Made by a program: the position numbers and the translations under genes. From Vibrio cyclitrophicus (lineage in GTDB: Bacteria > Pseudomonadota > Gammaproteobacteria > Enterobacterales > Vibrionaceae), in assembly GCF_024347435.1 (NCBI RefSeq), contig NZ_AP025480.1:1426001-1490000 (forward strand): a stretch of 64,000 bases of DNA, written 5' to 3'. Numbering within the stretch: position 1 is the stretch's first letter; each line of letters opens with the position of its first letter. Shown piece by piece: positions 51,481 to 61,547 of this stretch. Under the pieces are notes generated by a model, which saw nothing but the letters and a program-made list of their open reading frames with translations, did no database searches and had not been told where the DNA came from.

Positions 51481-53304
51481 TCAATCTAAACGTAACGTTA
51501 GGCCAGAATAGTTCGAGTATCCGCGCAGTAACACATGGTAGGTGATACCCGGCTGAGCGCTCACACTACACTGCTCGTTGTTTCCAGCACGATAAGGTCG
51601 ACAATCGTAGCTTGAGGTTGTCGGCTTACTGCCTGATTTCACATAAAGGTCGGCATCACCTGAACCACCAGACATTGAAACCGTTGCGCTTGATGCAGAA
51701 TCAACGGTGAACGTGTAGAAGCTCTCTGAAGATTGATTCCCGCTTAGGTTCGCAATCGGTGTACCTTTCGTTAATACATTGCCAGTTGGTGGCGTTGAAC
51801 CACAGCTCCCGTTAACGCCTACCGTGTTAAAGGCATCTTCAACATCGGCAACCACATAGCCCATGTCTGCTGCGGCTTTCGCAACACCACAAGCACCAGC
51901 GTCAAAGGTACTGTTTGCCGTCCAATACAATTGGTTTGCGACTGTGAAGATCTCGAAACCCTTACGCACATCCCAGCCAGACTTATTCGCTAAAAGGTAA
52001 AAGGCACGGTTGTAAACACCGCTAGATAAGTGAACGTTCAAACCATCGTAGTATTGAGAGGCATGATCAATCGATCGACCATCTTTTGAAGGTTGATCAA
52101 AGTAACGCAAGCCACCTTCCGATTTGAAGATATCGCTACCGACCACCCAATCCACGTTCCCACGCAGATAGTATTCAGCCGCTTCGCCCGCAATATCGGA
52201 GAACGCTTCGTTAATGCCACCTGACATGTTTTGGTACACCAAGCCGGAGTTTTGCTCGGTGAAGCCGTGGCTAACCTCGTGAGCACTTACGTTGATATCG
52301 ACCAGTGGATAAAAGGTGTTTTTGCCATCCCCAAATGTCATGGATGAGCCATTCCAAAAGGCATTTTCATAATCTGTGTCGTAATGAACACGCATCGTCA
52401 GCTGGAAAGTTAACGGCGAGGTGTTCATCCACTCTTTGTACATATCAAACACGACATTCCCAAAGTAGTGCGCATCGTTAAGAGGCGAGTAAGCCCCGTT
52501 GATGTATTTATGATCGGTGTAGTTGGTTCCGTCGGCACAGTTGTAGCTGTAGGCTGCGCTGCCAGACGTTCCGTTCCTCAAATCGACTGTCTTAACTGAT
52601 TCATTTTCTAACTTACAAGTTGTGCCTGTTTTGTCGATGGGAAAGCTAGGGAAGTCACTGCCATATTCATATCGAGTGGTTTTGAGGTTGCCACCTGGGC
52701 CAGTACCTAATGCTTTAGCGTGGTTTAGCCCATTCCATTTTTGGAGCACATCGCCAGTCGTGGCATCAATAAAGTAGAAAGGGCGCTCTGGCATAGAAGA
52801 CGCGATAAAGAAATCGACCAGATACACCACTTGAGCGACTTGGTTCTCATCCAGTCTCACCATCAGTTTCGCGTTTTTATTTTCAATCGACTTTTTGCCG
52901 ACGGTAAACGTGCGGTGAGCGGACAGTGCGGCTTCTATCGCTTGCTCTTGATTCAGCTTTGGTGCGATGCTGGATAGGTCTCCACTGATCCCTTGTGCCA
53001 TGGAACCGAACACTTGAGTGGGTTGGTTCTTGGAAAGGGTGGCGACAACTGAGGTATCAAAGACGGGTAAACCTCGGTGAGTTTGTTGATAGCGGACTTT
53101 CGTTTTCCCATTGGGCAATACCACCCGTTTTACTTCAGAAAAACCTAATTCTAGTGGGGCAACACTCTTCGACTGAGCGGCGAGACTTTGTTGTAGTAAT
53201 GCATCATTATCGACTCTGACCATTTCTGCAGCGTGTGCAGTAAAGCCAAAAGATGTACCTAGAATAGCTGCTATTTTCCAGCTTAGTTGACGTTGTTGGT
53301 TCAT
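51481..53304 (-). CDS. M4-family zinc metalloprotease (vibriolysin type) with C-terminal PPC domain
   Basis: The product has 607 residues: signal peptide (to about 25), FTP/PepSY propeptide (about 25-195), M4 catalytic domain (about 200-500) and a bacterial pre-peptidase C-terminal domain (about 520-607). The zinc motif HEVSH is at 342-346 and the third ligand lies in GGINEAFSDIAGE. The PPC part has DADLYVKSGSKPT and GYSNYSGLTLRLD. It is exported, likely by the type II system, and matures by cleavage. It degrades proteins outside the cell. The family includes HapA of V. cholerae. Confidence 0.95.
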   Translation of the reverse strand: MNQQRQLSWKIAAILGTSFGFTAHAAEMVRVDNDALLQQSLAAQSKSVAPLELGFSEVKRVVLPNGKTKVRYQQTHRGLPVFDTSVVATLSKNQPTQVFGSMAQGISGDLSSIAPKLNQEQAIEAALSAHRTFTVGKKSIENKNAKLMVRLDENQVAQVVYLVDFFIASSMPERPFYFIDATTGDVLQKWNGLNHAKALGTGPGGNLKTTRYEYGSDFPSFPIDKTGTTCKLENESVKTVDLRNGTSGSAAYSYNCADGTNYTDHKYINGAYSPLNDAHYFGNVVFDMYKEWMNTSPLTFQLTMRVHYDTDYENAFWNGSSMTFGDGKNTFYPLVDINVSAHEVSHGFTEQNSGLVYQNMSGGINEAFSDIAGEAAEYYLRGNVDWVVGSDIFKSEGGLRYFDQPSKDGRSIDHASQYYDGLNVHLSSGVYNRAFYLLANKSGWDVRKGFEIFTVANQLYWTANSTFDAGACGVAKAAADMGYVVADVEDAFNTVGVNGSCGSTPPTGNVLTKGTPIANLSGNQSSESFYTFTVDSASSATVSMSGGSGDADLYVKSGSKPTTSSYDCRPYRAGNNEQCSVSAQPGITYHVLLRGYSNYSGLTLRLD

Positions 53305-54020
53305 TTTTCGTTCCTGATTTTAATATAAACTCCTTCTTCCCAACGGCTTTATAGGAAGTCTATATGCAACACGCTAATGCCATGCATTGCGAATCAAGAT
53401 TGGAAGAGCATTTGGATTTATGACAAGTTTATCGAGGAGATTGAATTTTATGGTATGTAATTCAAAGTTTACAAAAATTCTTATTGATCAAATTGTTTTT
53501 TATAAAATATAAATTTTTTATTTATCGTAAATATATGAGATTAGTGGCCTTATTTGAACTCAGTATTTTCTATTTCACGCCTCAAATATCCTTATGCAAC
53601 AAGCTAGTTATCCAAATTTAAATAAATAACAAAATTGACAACAAAGGTTGTTTTAGGTTTTTTTGTTATGTTTTCTATCAATATGAAGGTTTTTAATACG
53701 TATTGCTAGATATGTTATTTAGTTTTTTGTAAATAACCTATTATTGGGCAGGATAATGTTGGATTTTAGTGGTTGATCATAATTAAATTTATATAACCTC
53801 TTGTTATTTATAAGGAGGGTCGTGTAAGGTTTACATGATAATTAACTGAATGAATTCTTATTCTAAAAGAAAATTTTCTGGTTGGTGACTATCTTGAGGG
53901 GAAAATTTGTCAACCTAAAATATTCACTTACCGTATTGAATTTTTAATTTACGATTGATTATCATTTTGCAAAGTTTGGCATTCATATAGTTATGTTTAA
54001 TGAAAATTAAAAGGGTTACA
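53305..54020. other. AT-rich intergenic region
   Basis: About 700 bases upstream of both the protease (minus) and the next gene (plus). Very AT-rich. No gene, repeat or clear operator was seen; it should contain both promoters. Confidence 0.6.
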
Positions 54021-54524
54021 ATGAGAAAGGTGATTTACGTCTGTGTACTGTTCTTCTCGTCAATTATTTATGCTAGTGAGCAGCCCCTTACCGAAGAAAA
54101 GTACAATAATATTATTAAGCTCATCGAGATGACCGGCTCAATTGACCTTGGATTACAGATGTCTCAAACGATGACTAGTCAGTTGGTTGTAATCGTATCA
54201 AAAAATAACCCTGATATACCCAAAGAGAAATTTGAAATAATTGAAAGAACTGTTAATTCTGTGGTTGAAGAGCAACTAAGAGGTAAAAATGGATTCTTCA
54301 AAATGATGACTCCCATTTATCACAAGTATTACACCAATCAAGAAATCGAAGAGCTTATTGCTTTCTATGAGACATCACTGGGGAAAAAGAGCATAAAAAT
54401 AATGCCTAACATTGTCCAAGAGAGCTTTAGCATAGGCCAAGCTTGGGGCAAGCGAGTAGCGCCTATTGCAATCAAAGAAGTGAAGAAGCAATTTGAAAAA
54501 GAAGGTTTTACTTTATTGCTGTAA
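54021..54524 (+). CDS. DUF2059-family periplasmic protein
   Basis: The product has 167 residues from MRKVIYV, with AAAAGGG five bases upstream; a start seven codons earlier is weaker. A signal peptide ends at IYAS. The C-terminal half (MMTPIYHKYYTNQEIEELIA and FYETSLGKKSIKIMPNIVQE) is the DUF2059 signature. The family is all-helical, periplasmic and without a known function. It precedes the disrupted membrane-protein gene by about 130 bases. Confidence 0.85.
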   Translation: MRKVIYVCVLFFSSIIYASEQPLTEEKYNNIIKLIEMTGSIDLGLQMSQTMTSQLVVIVSKNNPDIPKEKFEIIERTVNSVVEEQLRGKNGFFKMMTPIYHKYYTNQEIEELIAFYETSLGKKSIKIMPNIVQESFSIGQAWGKRVAPIAIKEVKKQFEKEGFTLLL

Positions 54525-55156
54525 TCAAGGTGTCAATTAAATTGATGCATGCTGTTTGGTATTTTTAGAACAGAGTATGGGGTGTTTGATAACGTTAATT
54601 GTTTGCGCCATTTGGGTAAGATGTTCTGTTAATTGAGAAAGGATAATTAGAGATGATGGAATCCAATGTTTTTGAACGAAAGAATACCGGTGAAAAAGAA
54701 ATAAGCTCAAGGTTATATAACCTTACCATCGGAGCCGTTCTTTGTTGGGGTTTTTGGGTAAATTGGCTAATGGTATCGAGTATACCTGTCGAATCTATCA
54801 CTGCGTTTAACCCTTGGATATTTTTTATAGGTTACTTCACAAGTTGCTTCTTCGGAATCTATCTGTTTAGCAAGTCATCAAACCCACTGGTTAGTTTTGT
54901 TGGTTACAATTTCGTAGTTGTCCCTTTTGGACTTATTATAAATATGGTCGTATCTAACTATTCTCCATCTCTGGTTCTCGATGCTATTAAGGTGACAGGC
55001 TTAGTGACAGGCATCATGATGTTGCTAGGTACAATATTCCCTGCTTTTTTCCAGAGAATTTCTGGAGTGCTAGCGATTTCATTAATAGCAGTTATTGTCG
55101 TTGAACTCTTCCAGGTATTTGTGCTTGGTATCCATCAAGAGTGGTTGGATTGGGCG

Positions 55157-55164
55157 GTCGTCAT
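55157..55164. repeat. Target duplication of the ISAs1 element, left copy
   Basis: GTCGTCAT here and at 56474-56481. Confidence 0.9.
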
Positions 55165-56473
55165 CCAGGGCAAGATCATGAAAAACCCTTATGGAATAAG
55201 GGATGACTAGTAGTCATATTTTCACTAATTAGATACTGAAGTCACAATAATCTCAATACATCCAAGATCGATTTGATGATCAGATTTAGGTGTGATCATA
55301 TACTGTTTTTTAACAGCAGATATTTAGCCTAATGAACGGATTAAGCCTTTTGGACCATATTTCAGTTATTCGAGACCCTCGCCAAGCTTGGAAAATAGAG
55401 CACACGCTAACCGACATTATCTTCTTAACAATTGCAGCAGTGATTGCTGGTGCTGAAGGTTGGGAGGATATTGAAGATTTTGGTGAAGATAACTTGGAAT
55501 GGCTTAGACAGTATGGTGATTTCAAACAAGGCATACCAGTACACGATACCATTGCCCGAGTTATCAATCTTATTTCCGCCAAGCAACTGCAACGATGTTT
55601 TACTGCGTGGATGAAAGACTGTCATGAGGTGACTGAGGGTGAAGTGATTGCTATCGACGGCAAAACTCTCAGAGGCACATACAACAAAGACAAGCGTTGT
55701 GGTGCAATCCATATGGTTAGTGCGTTTAGTGCTGCAAATCAAGTTGTGTTAGGGCAGGTTAAAACAGCAGACAAAAGCAATGAAATCAAAGCGATCCCCG
55801 AACTGCTTGAAATGCTTTCCTTACGAGGTTGCTTAGTGACGATTGATGCTATGGGATGCCAGAAGGATATAGCTGAAAAGATAGTCGGCCAAGATGCAGA
55901 TTACCTCTTAGCGGTAAAAGGTAATCAAAAACGATTGGAGCAAGCGATTAGCCAAGTCTTTAATTCTAGTATGCTTAATAGTTTTGAAGGTGATAAATAC
56001 GTCACTCAAGAGAAAGGACATGGTCGTACAGAAACGCGTTTGAGTATGGTTGTTCACAATACAGATTTCTTAGGCGATATAGCGCTTGATTGGGCGGGAC
56101 TCTCCACCATTGGTATGGTCGTTTCAATTCGTCAAGAAGGTGATAAGCCAGCAGAAACAATGCAAATCAAGCACTACATAAGCTCAGCAAAACTGACAGC
56201 TAAAGCTTTACTCGAGAGCACGCGAGCACATTGGAGCATTGAAAATCAGATGCACTGGCGATTAGACGTAGGTTTTAAAGAAGATGAATGTCGGATTCGT
56301 CGAGAGCAAGCTGGTGAGAATTTAGCAGTTATAAGACATATAGCTTTAAATCTGCTGACGGAAGAAACCAGCTTCAAAGCAGGGATCAAAAGAAAGCAGA
56401 AAAAAGCAAACCGTAGCAATAGCTACCTTTCGCAAGTCCTTGCAGTACAAGGGGCTTCGTAATCTTGCCCTGG
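55165..56473 (+). mobile_element. ISAs1-family insertion sequence (1309 bp)
   Basis: Inverted ends CCAGGGCAAGAT face each other, bordered by the 8-bp duplication GTCGTCAT on both sides. It carries one intact transposase gene. Perfect duplications and intact gene suggest recent insertion. Confidence 0.92.
55332..56462 (+). CDS. ISAs1-family transposase
   Basis: The product has 376 residues. Family features: N-terminal helical region with HISVIRDPRQAWKIEHTLTD, then DDE-type core with VIAIDGKTLRGTY (first D), LVTIDAMGCQKDIA (second D) and the C-terminal ENQMHWRLDVGFKEDECRIR (E). This is the H-repeat-associated protein family. All catalytic residues are kept, so the element may be mobile. Confidence 0.93.
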   Translation: MNGLSLLDHISVIRDPRQAWKIEHTLTDIIFLTIAAVIAGAEGWEDIEDFGEDNLEWLRQYGDFKQGIPVHDTIARVINLISAKQLQRCFTAWMKDCHEVTEGEVIAIDGKTLRGTYNKDKRCGAIHMVSAFSAANQVVLGQVKTADKSNEIKAIPELLEMLSLRGCLVTIDAMGCQKDIAEKIVGQDADYLLAVKGNQKRLEQAISQVFNSSMLNSFEGDKYVTQEKGHGRTETRLSMVVHNTDFLGDIALDWAGLSTIGMVVSIRQEGDKPAETMQIKHYISSAKLTAKALLESTRAHWSIENQMHWRLDVGFKEDECRIRREQAGENLAVIRHIALNLLTEETSFKAGIKRKQKKANRSNSYLSQVLAVQGAS

Positions 56474-56629
56474 GTCGTCATCATATTCTGCGGGTACATA
56501 GGTTATGATTGGGGGCGTGCAAATCGAATACCAAAAACCTTAGATAATGCGGTTGATAGTGCAGCAGCACTCTATATGGACATCATCAATCTCTTCTTAA
56601 GAATTGTTCGTATTATGGGGCGAAAATAG

Positions 56630-57077
56630 CTCCCAAGTAATGTGTTATACAGCGTGGTTTATTGTAAGTAACATTCAAACGAGGTATCGGCATTACGTTT
56701 TCCCCCTTAACAAGGCGCTGACGGATCCCCTCATAATTTCCCCAGTGAGCTTGTTCAACGTTTTTATCAGAAGTGGCCCCCGATTTTTCGGACATGACTT
56801 TAAGTTACAGATCTGTTTTGAAAATTCCCAGAATAACTTGAACGGATTATGATTAGAAACGTAGAAACCACTTTCCTGAATTTAATTGCAACAATAAATG
56901 ACATACAAACATAGAGGTAGCGCACAAAATCGAAAAAGGGGATATCGCGATTACGTAATCATTGATCTAGCCGATAGTGAGATAGTGATAAGAGGTCGAT
57001 AATTCGTTGTCGGATCTAAATTAGAACTTTAAATCTAATTTCTAAGTAGTTGTTATCTCAGGAAGAGTTTTTGTGCT
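56630..57077. other. Intergenic region, no supported gene
   Basis: About 450 bases. Two short overlapping frames (56604-56852 plus, 56613-56795 minus) have no ribosome sites; the minus one looks slightly protein-like (HWGNYEGIRQRLVKGENV) but matches nothing I know. The region may include debris of a lost gene. Confidence 0.5.
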
Positions 57078-58496
57078 ATGCGCCCCTATATTAAATACAT
57101 TATCCCTATTTTAATTCCTTTCATTATCCTCGTAATGCCGCTATCAGCGTTTCCATTTGAAGGCCTTACGATTATTCAACAACGCGTTATCGCGATCTTT
57201 TTATTAGCGGCATTGTGCTGGGTGTTCGAGCCCATCCCGATCTACGCGACGTCTGTTGTTATCATCGTTCTGCAATTGTTGATGTTGTCGGATAAAGGGC
57301 TGATCTTTTTAAGGTTTGATCATGGGCAGGAACATTTTGGTGAGTTGTTAAAATACAGCGATATCATGGCGACATTCGCCAGCCCAATCATCATGCTGTT
57401 TTTGGGTGGTTTCTTCTTAGCGATGGCCGCCACTAAGTATCGATTAGACGTAAACTTAGCCCGTGTATTATTGAAGCCATTTGGACAAGACCCAAAGTTT
57501 GTGATGCTCGGCTTAATGCTGATCACTGGTATCTTTTCGATGTTTATGTCTAACACGGCAACAACGGCAATGATGCTCTCTATTTTAACGCCGGTGCTGG
57601 CTGTGTTTGGCCCGAAAGACCCCGGTCGTATAGCGTTTGCGCTTTGTATCCCTGTTGCCGCTAACATCGGTGGCATTGGTACCCCAATCGGTACCCCGCC
57701 GAACGCTATCGCACTTAAATATTTAGTTGGTGATAACCTCATTACGTTCGGCGAATGGATGGCATTTGGTGTGCCGTTTGTCGTTATTATGATGGCGTTA
57801 GCGTGGTTTTTAATCGGCTTTATGTACAAAGCTGACCAAAAGAAAATCGAGCTAAGCATCAAAGGCAAATTCCTTAAAACGCCCAAAGCCATTGCGGTAT
57901 ACGTCACTTTTGCGCTGACCATCATTCTTTGGTTAATGGGCTCAAGCCATGGCATGAACTCTTATACCGTCGCTCTGATTCCTGTCGCTGTGTTCTCACT
58001 TACAGGGATCATCAATAAAGAAGACCTGAAAAAGATTTCTTGGGACGTATTGTGGCTTGTATCAGGTGGTATTGCGCTTGGTTTAGCTCTCGATAAAACT
58101 GGCTTAGCAAGGCTCGTGGTACACAGCATTCCGTTTGATGCTTACTCACCATATGTGGTGTTGTTCGGAGCAGCGTTCTTGTGTTTGGTAATGGCAAACT
58201 TTATGTCTCATACCGCAACGGCTAACTTGTTAATGCCAATTATGGCTGCATTAGGGTCGTCTATGGCCTCACTCACGCCACTAGGTGGTGAGTTAACGTT
58301 AATTCTGGTTGTGACTTTTGCCGCTTCATTAGGTATGTCGCTGCCAATCAGTACGCCACCGAATGCGTTGGCTCATGCCACTGGTCATGTGCAAAGTAAT
58401 CAAATGGCCAGAATCGGTATTATTTTGGGTGTGGTTGGTGTGCTACTGAGTTTTGTTATGGTGTGGGTGCTACATTCAATTGGTCACATAGGATAA
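57078..58496 (+). CDS. SLC13/DASS-family anion transporter
   Basis: The product has 472 residues and 11-12 membrane helices in two inverted halves. Each half has an SNT-like motif: MSNTATTAMMLS near 155 and MSHTATANLLMP near 380, followed by GTPIGTPPNAIA and LPISTPPNALA. These bind sodium and the carboxylate substrate in the DASS family (citrate, succinate, sulfate or similar). The histidine kinase gene starts only six bases after the stop. A transporter fused in operon with a two-component pair suggests sensing of the imported acid. Confidence 0.92.
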   Translation: MRPYIKYIIPILIPFIILVMPLSAFPFEGLTIIQQRVIAIFLLAALCWVFEPIPIYATSVVIIVLQLLMLSDKGLIFLRFDHGQEHFGELLKYSDIMATFASPIIMLFLGGFFLAMAATKYRLDVNLARVLLKPFGQDPKFVMLGLMLITGIFSMFMSNTATTAMMLSILTPVLAVFGPKDPGRIAFALCIPVAANIGGIGTPIGTPPNAIALKYLVGDNLITFGEWMAFGVPFVVIMMALAWFLIGFMYKADQKKIELSIKGKFLKTPKAIAVYVTFALTIILWLMGSSHGMNSYTVALIPVAVFSLTGIINKEDLKKISWDVLWLVSGGIALGLALDKTGLARLVVHSIPFDAYSPYVVLFGAAFLCLVMANFMSHTATANLLMPIMAALGSSMASLTPLGGELTLILVVTFAASLGMSLPISTPPNALAHATGHVQSNQMARIGIILGVVGVLLSFVMVWVLHSIGHIG

Positions 58497-58502
58497 CGAT
58501 AC

Positions 58503-59858
58503 GTGTATCAACAAAAGCTAGAAGCACTTATCGATCGTTATTTTAATCAGACAGAACGTCGGGTGACGTGCCGTGCCGGTAACACCATTATTGAACAATC
58601 AGCGTTAAACACTCGTTTATATTATGTGTTTAGTGGAGAACTGGAAGGGTTTTATACCGATGCGAATACACCGCAAGTGCGAGTATTTAGCGCAGGTCGT
58701 GGGGCTTTTATAGGTGTTCATAGCTTCTTTTCAGGTAATTGGACAGCATCTTCAACGGTTGTTGCTAAAACCGATGTTGAGTTAGCGTGGATCGATAAAG
58801 ACACGCCGGCAGAAGATGAACGTAAATTTGGCCCTCTTACCGCACAGTTTACACCTGTGATTGTCAATGAGTTGTCGCGTCGTCAACGCCGTGCAACACA
58901 AGAAGCGATAGCGAAACAAAAAGCGCTAGAGAAGTTACATACTGCTGAGCAAATGACGACCTTGGGTCAATTGGCTGCAGGGATTGCCCATGAGCTTAAC
59001 AACGCTATTGGTGTAGTAAATAGTAAATCTGGTCGACTTGAAACGGTCATCATGGAGCTACTTGAAGAAGTGCATCCAGAAGCCAGTCAATTTTTCGATT
59101 TTGGGTTAATGCATGGTCAGAAAACGTCGTCGTCAGAAGCGCGAACACGTGGGCGACAATTTGAAAGAAAATATGGCTTAGACAAAAACATTGCTCGCTC
59201 TCTTGCGAAGGCGATTCCAATTGACGCTTCATCTGCAACAGACATTATTTCAAAACATTGGCTGAAAAACCCAGAAGAAGCGATTCGTTTTTGGCAGATG
59301 GGCTGTGATTTACATGATTTACGTTTGGCATCTAGACACACCGTTGGCATCGTAAAATCGGTTAAACAACTTGGCAGAGTTGATATTGACACCGAAGAAG
59401 CGGTGGATATTAATGACTCCATTAACCATGCCTTATCGTTGTTACAAAGTGAGTTACGTAGAGTGTCTGTGCGATTGAGCCCTGCAGATTTGCCGACTTT
59501 TAAAGGCTCGAAAACAGAGCTCGTTCAGATTTGGGTCAACATTGTAAAGAATGCTTGTGATGCAATGTCGAATTCAGACGATGCTGCAATAGAAATTCAA
59601 ACCAGATTAAGTAAGAAAAGAATATTAGTTACGATTGCGAATAACGGCCCTGAGATAGACGAGGGAACTCGTAGAAAGGTATTTCAGCCCAACTTCACCA
59701 CTAAAAAAGGTGGTTTATCGTTTGGATTGGGCTTGGGTTTATCAATAGTTAAGCGGATTGTGGCGGGTTATGGCGGAAGTATTATTGTGAAAAGTGATGC
59801 TTCTAAAACTGTATTTAGAATCAAGTTACCAATAGAGGGTGAACATGGAGAAGCTTAA
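58503..59858 (+). CDS. Sensor histidine kinase with N-terminal cyclic-nucleotide-binding-like domain
   Basis: The product has 451 residues from a GTG start six bases past the transporter gene. A cNMP-binding-like beta-roll covers about 10-125 (VFSGELEGFYTDANTPQVRV). The phosphoacceptor is H163 in GIAHELNNAIG. An unusual stretch of about 100 residues separates this from the ATP-binding domain (about 305-450), which has N-box NIVKNACDAM and G-boxes (FGLGLGLSIVKRIV). There is no membrane segment, so it is cytoplasmic. It should phosphorylate the response regulator whose gene overlaps its end by 14 bases. Confidence 0.9.
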   Translation: MYQQKLEALIDRYFNQTERRVTCRAGNTIIEQSALNTRLYYVFSGELEGFYTDANTPQVRVFSAGRGAFIGVHSFFSGNWTASSTVVAKTDVELAWIDKDTPAEDERKFGPLTAQFTPVIVNELSRRQRRATQEAIAKQKALEKLHTAEQMTTLGQLAAGIAHELNNAIGVVNSKSGRLETVIMELLEEVHPEASQFFDFGLMHGQKTSSSEARTRGRQFERKYGLDKNIARSLAKAIPIDASSATDIISKHWLKNPEEAIRFWQMGCDLHDLRLASRHTVGIVKSVKQLGRVDIDTEEAVDINDSINHALSLLQSELRRVSVRLSPADLPTFKGSKTELVQIWVNIVKNACDAMSNSDDAAIEIQTRLSKKRILVTIANNGPEIDEGTRRKVFQPNFTTKKGGLSFGLGLGLSIVKRIVAGYGGSIIVKSDASKTVFRIKLPIEGEHGEA

Positions 59859-60318
59859 TTTAATCTGTGTCGATGACCAGAGAGAAGTACTGAGCGCAGT
59901 GGTACAAGATTTAGAGCCGCTGGCGAGTTGGCTGAATATTGAAGATTGTGAATCAGCGCAAGAAGTGCTTGATCTCATTGATGAACTTGACGCAGAAGGC
60001 GAACACATTACCGTCATCGTGTCTGATCACGTGATGCCAGGGAAAACGGGTGTGGAGTTACTCACTGACGTGTTCCATGACAGCCGCTTTCCGAATACAA
60101 AGAAAATTCTTCTTACGGGGCAGGCCACTCATACCGATACCATCAATGCGATTAATGCAGCAGGCATCGACCGTTACTTTGAGAAGCCTTGGCAAGCAAG
60201 CACGTTAGTTGAATGCATTCGCACTCTTGTCACTGAGTACATATTTGATCAAGGGCTTGATTACACGGACTATCAGAATGAGCTTGACCAACAGGTTGTG
60301 TTAAGACGCTTACGCTAG
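59845..60318 (+). CDS. Response regulator with receiver domain only
   Basis: The product has 157 residues. The acidic pair is in LICVDDQREV, the phosphoacceptor is D61 (VSDHVMPGKTG), and the conserved T and K lie in LLTGQA and YFEKPWQ. Only about 25 residues follow the receiver, so there is no DNA-binding or enzyme domain. The ATG at 59845 with GAGGG five bases before it is inside the kinase gene. The output may be by protein contact, perhaps with the transporter. It is near the CheY-like class that lacks an effector. Confidence 0.9.
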   Translation: MEKLNLICVDDQREVLSAVVQDLEPLASWLNIEDCESAQEVLDLIDELDAEGEHITVIVSDHVMPGKTGVELLTDVFHDSRFPNTKKILLTGQATHTDTINAINAAGIDRYFEKPWQASTLVECIRTLVTEYIFDQGLDYTDYQNELDQQVVLRRLR

Positions 60319-60388
60319 TTTCTTACGTTAGTCTCTTGCGTTAGCCATTTACGTTAGTTTCTTGCGCTAGTCATTTATGTCAGTCGCT
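60311..60388. repeat. Degenerate 13-bp tandem repeat, six copies
   Basis: The unit is close to TACGTTAGTCTCT, with TAG or CAG at the same place in each. It begins at the stop codon of the response regulator and runs into the spacer. Copies differ at two to five positions. Confidence 0.8.
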
Positions 60389-60393
60389 TGAAA

Positions 60394-60690
60394 TTATATG
60401 TACCGAAGGAAGCTTTCTGAAGGAGTTTGTCTTTGAAAGACGTAATCATTCGGTGCATATATTGCTCCTCTCATTTTAGTCTTAAATGAGACCTCAACCT
60501 GCTTGGTTCTACGACTGATGCTGGTGTAATTTGGACAACTTAATGGAACATTGGTAAGTCTAAATTTCGAGTCGATAAATCCTTGCAGCGCTCTCAGTGG
60601 CATAGAAAAAACTCTCTTCGCCATGAACGCAATCGTGATAGCTAAATCACTGAACCGACGTGGCCTCCCGTGCTTATTATGTTTGCTTTG
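60394..60690 (-). pseudogene. IS5-family transposase remnant
   Basis: The minus strand has an open segment reading HGRPRRFSDLAITIAFM, then SMPLRALQGFIDSKFRL and NVPLSCPNYTSISRR, typical of the first third of IS5-family transposases. The likeness stops after SFKTKMRGAI, and the N-terminal part is broken too. No inverted ends were found. It is a decayed fragment. Confidence 0.8.
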
Positions 60691-60816
60691 CGCCCACCCG
60701 CTTCTTCAGCTGATGGTTCTATGACTTCGGGTTCTTAGATTTAGGTTAATTCTCAACTTCTAGCGAATTATGTATTGCTCTATAATGGTCGCGCATTACA
60801 TGAGAAGAAGATATTG

Positions 60817-61170
60817 ATGGACAATAATAGAGAAATAATTGCATACCTTCGTGAGAGTATTCCAGCATTTGAATGCGTTAAAGGCTGCCATGATTGCTGT
60901 GGGCCTGTAACGACTTCATCTGAAGAAATGTCGCGACTACCAGTCAAATCTGACGCAGAGCATGAAGCTGCCTTAAATGAATATAATTGTGTGCATTTAG
61001 GGCCTAATGGTTGCGAAGTGTATGAAGAAAGGCCACTAATATGTCGATTGTTTGGCACAACACCTCGTATGGCATGTCCAAATGGGTGTCGTCCAGTAGA
61101 AATGGTCGATTTAAAAATTGAACGTCAGGTGCATTATTTCATCAGGAACACTCGCCAAGTTTTAGTGTAG
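60817..61170 (+). CDS. YkgJ-type cysteine-cluster protein
   Basis: The product has 117 residues from MDNNREIIAYL. Cysteines occur as C-x3-C-x2-CC (CVKGCHDCCG), then C (YNCVHLGPNGC), and later C in RPLICRLFG and MACPNGC. This is the YkgJ/UPF0153 zinc or iron-sulfur binding cluster. The family is widespread and of unknown function. An earlier in-frame ATG at 60775 lacks a better ribosome site. Confidence 0.85.
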   Translation: MDNNREIIAYLRESIPAFECVKGCHDCCGPVTTSSEEMSRLPVKSDAEHEAALNEYNCVHLGPNGCEVYEERPLICRLFGTTPRMACPNGCRPVEMVDLKIERQVHYFIRNTRQVLV

Positions 61171-61547
61171 TTGGCTCAATAGCCAACAGATCGAACTACA
61201 ATCACATCAGCATCAAAGATAGCTCACTTATTCGTATTTTCAGTTTCGCAATCGCTCTTTTGAAATCTCGAATAATCATGTCTGTTTCGATGGTCACGCT
61301 TGCGATATCAAGTTACAGGGAAATATTCTTCCTTTGGTATCGGGTCTGTTATTAAGCTTTCATACACGAAAGGCGCGATGCAAAAACGCAATATTTACCT
61401 TCCTAAAGGGGCAATGAACCAAGATGAATGGAAGCGTGTATTAGCATGTCGTGCATAGTTCCACTTCTTTAGTTCGTGTTGTGCGCCAGTTTGTATTTCA
61501 GGTTCTGTTGGTGTGCTAGTATCCCTTTTTTTGCACCGAGCTAATTT
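61171..61547. other. Gap with possible gene debris
   Basis: About 380 bases. One frame reads YSSFGIGSVIKLSYTK and then NIYLPKGAMNQDEWKRVLAC up to a stop at 61458, which looks like the end of a real protein whose front is lost. I cannot name the family with confidence (a YgfX/CptA-like end is possible). No start or ribosome site was found. Confidence 0.4.

Larger units (their letters stand above)
54653..56629 (+). pseudogene. Bax inhibitor-1 type membrane protein gene, split by an ISAs1 element
   Basis: Bases 54653-55164 encode an N-terminal part with seven-helix character. The insertion follows after EEWLDWAVV-like sequence (QEWLDWAVV). Removing the IS and one 8-bp duplication restores an open frame from 54653 to 56629 of 219 residues. 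The restored end reads IFCGYIGYDWGRANRI, then ALYMDIINLFLRIVRIMG, the typical BI-1/YccA/YbhL C-terminus. The present frame runs 14 residues into the IS and stops at 55210. BI-1 proteins are membrane ion-leak channels; this copy is probably not functional. Confidence 0.9.

Noticed and set aside
56613..56795. 60-codon minus-strand frame near the split BI-1 gene
   Set aside because: Looks a little protein-like but overlaps the end of the BI-1 gene on the other strand, has no ribosome site and matches nothing I know.
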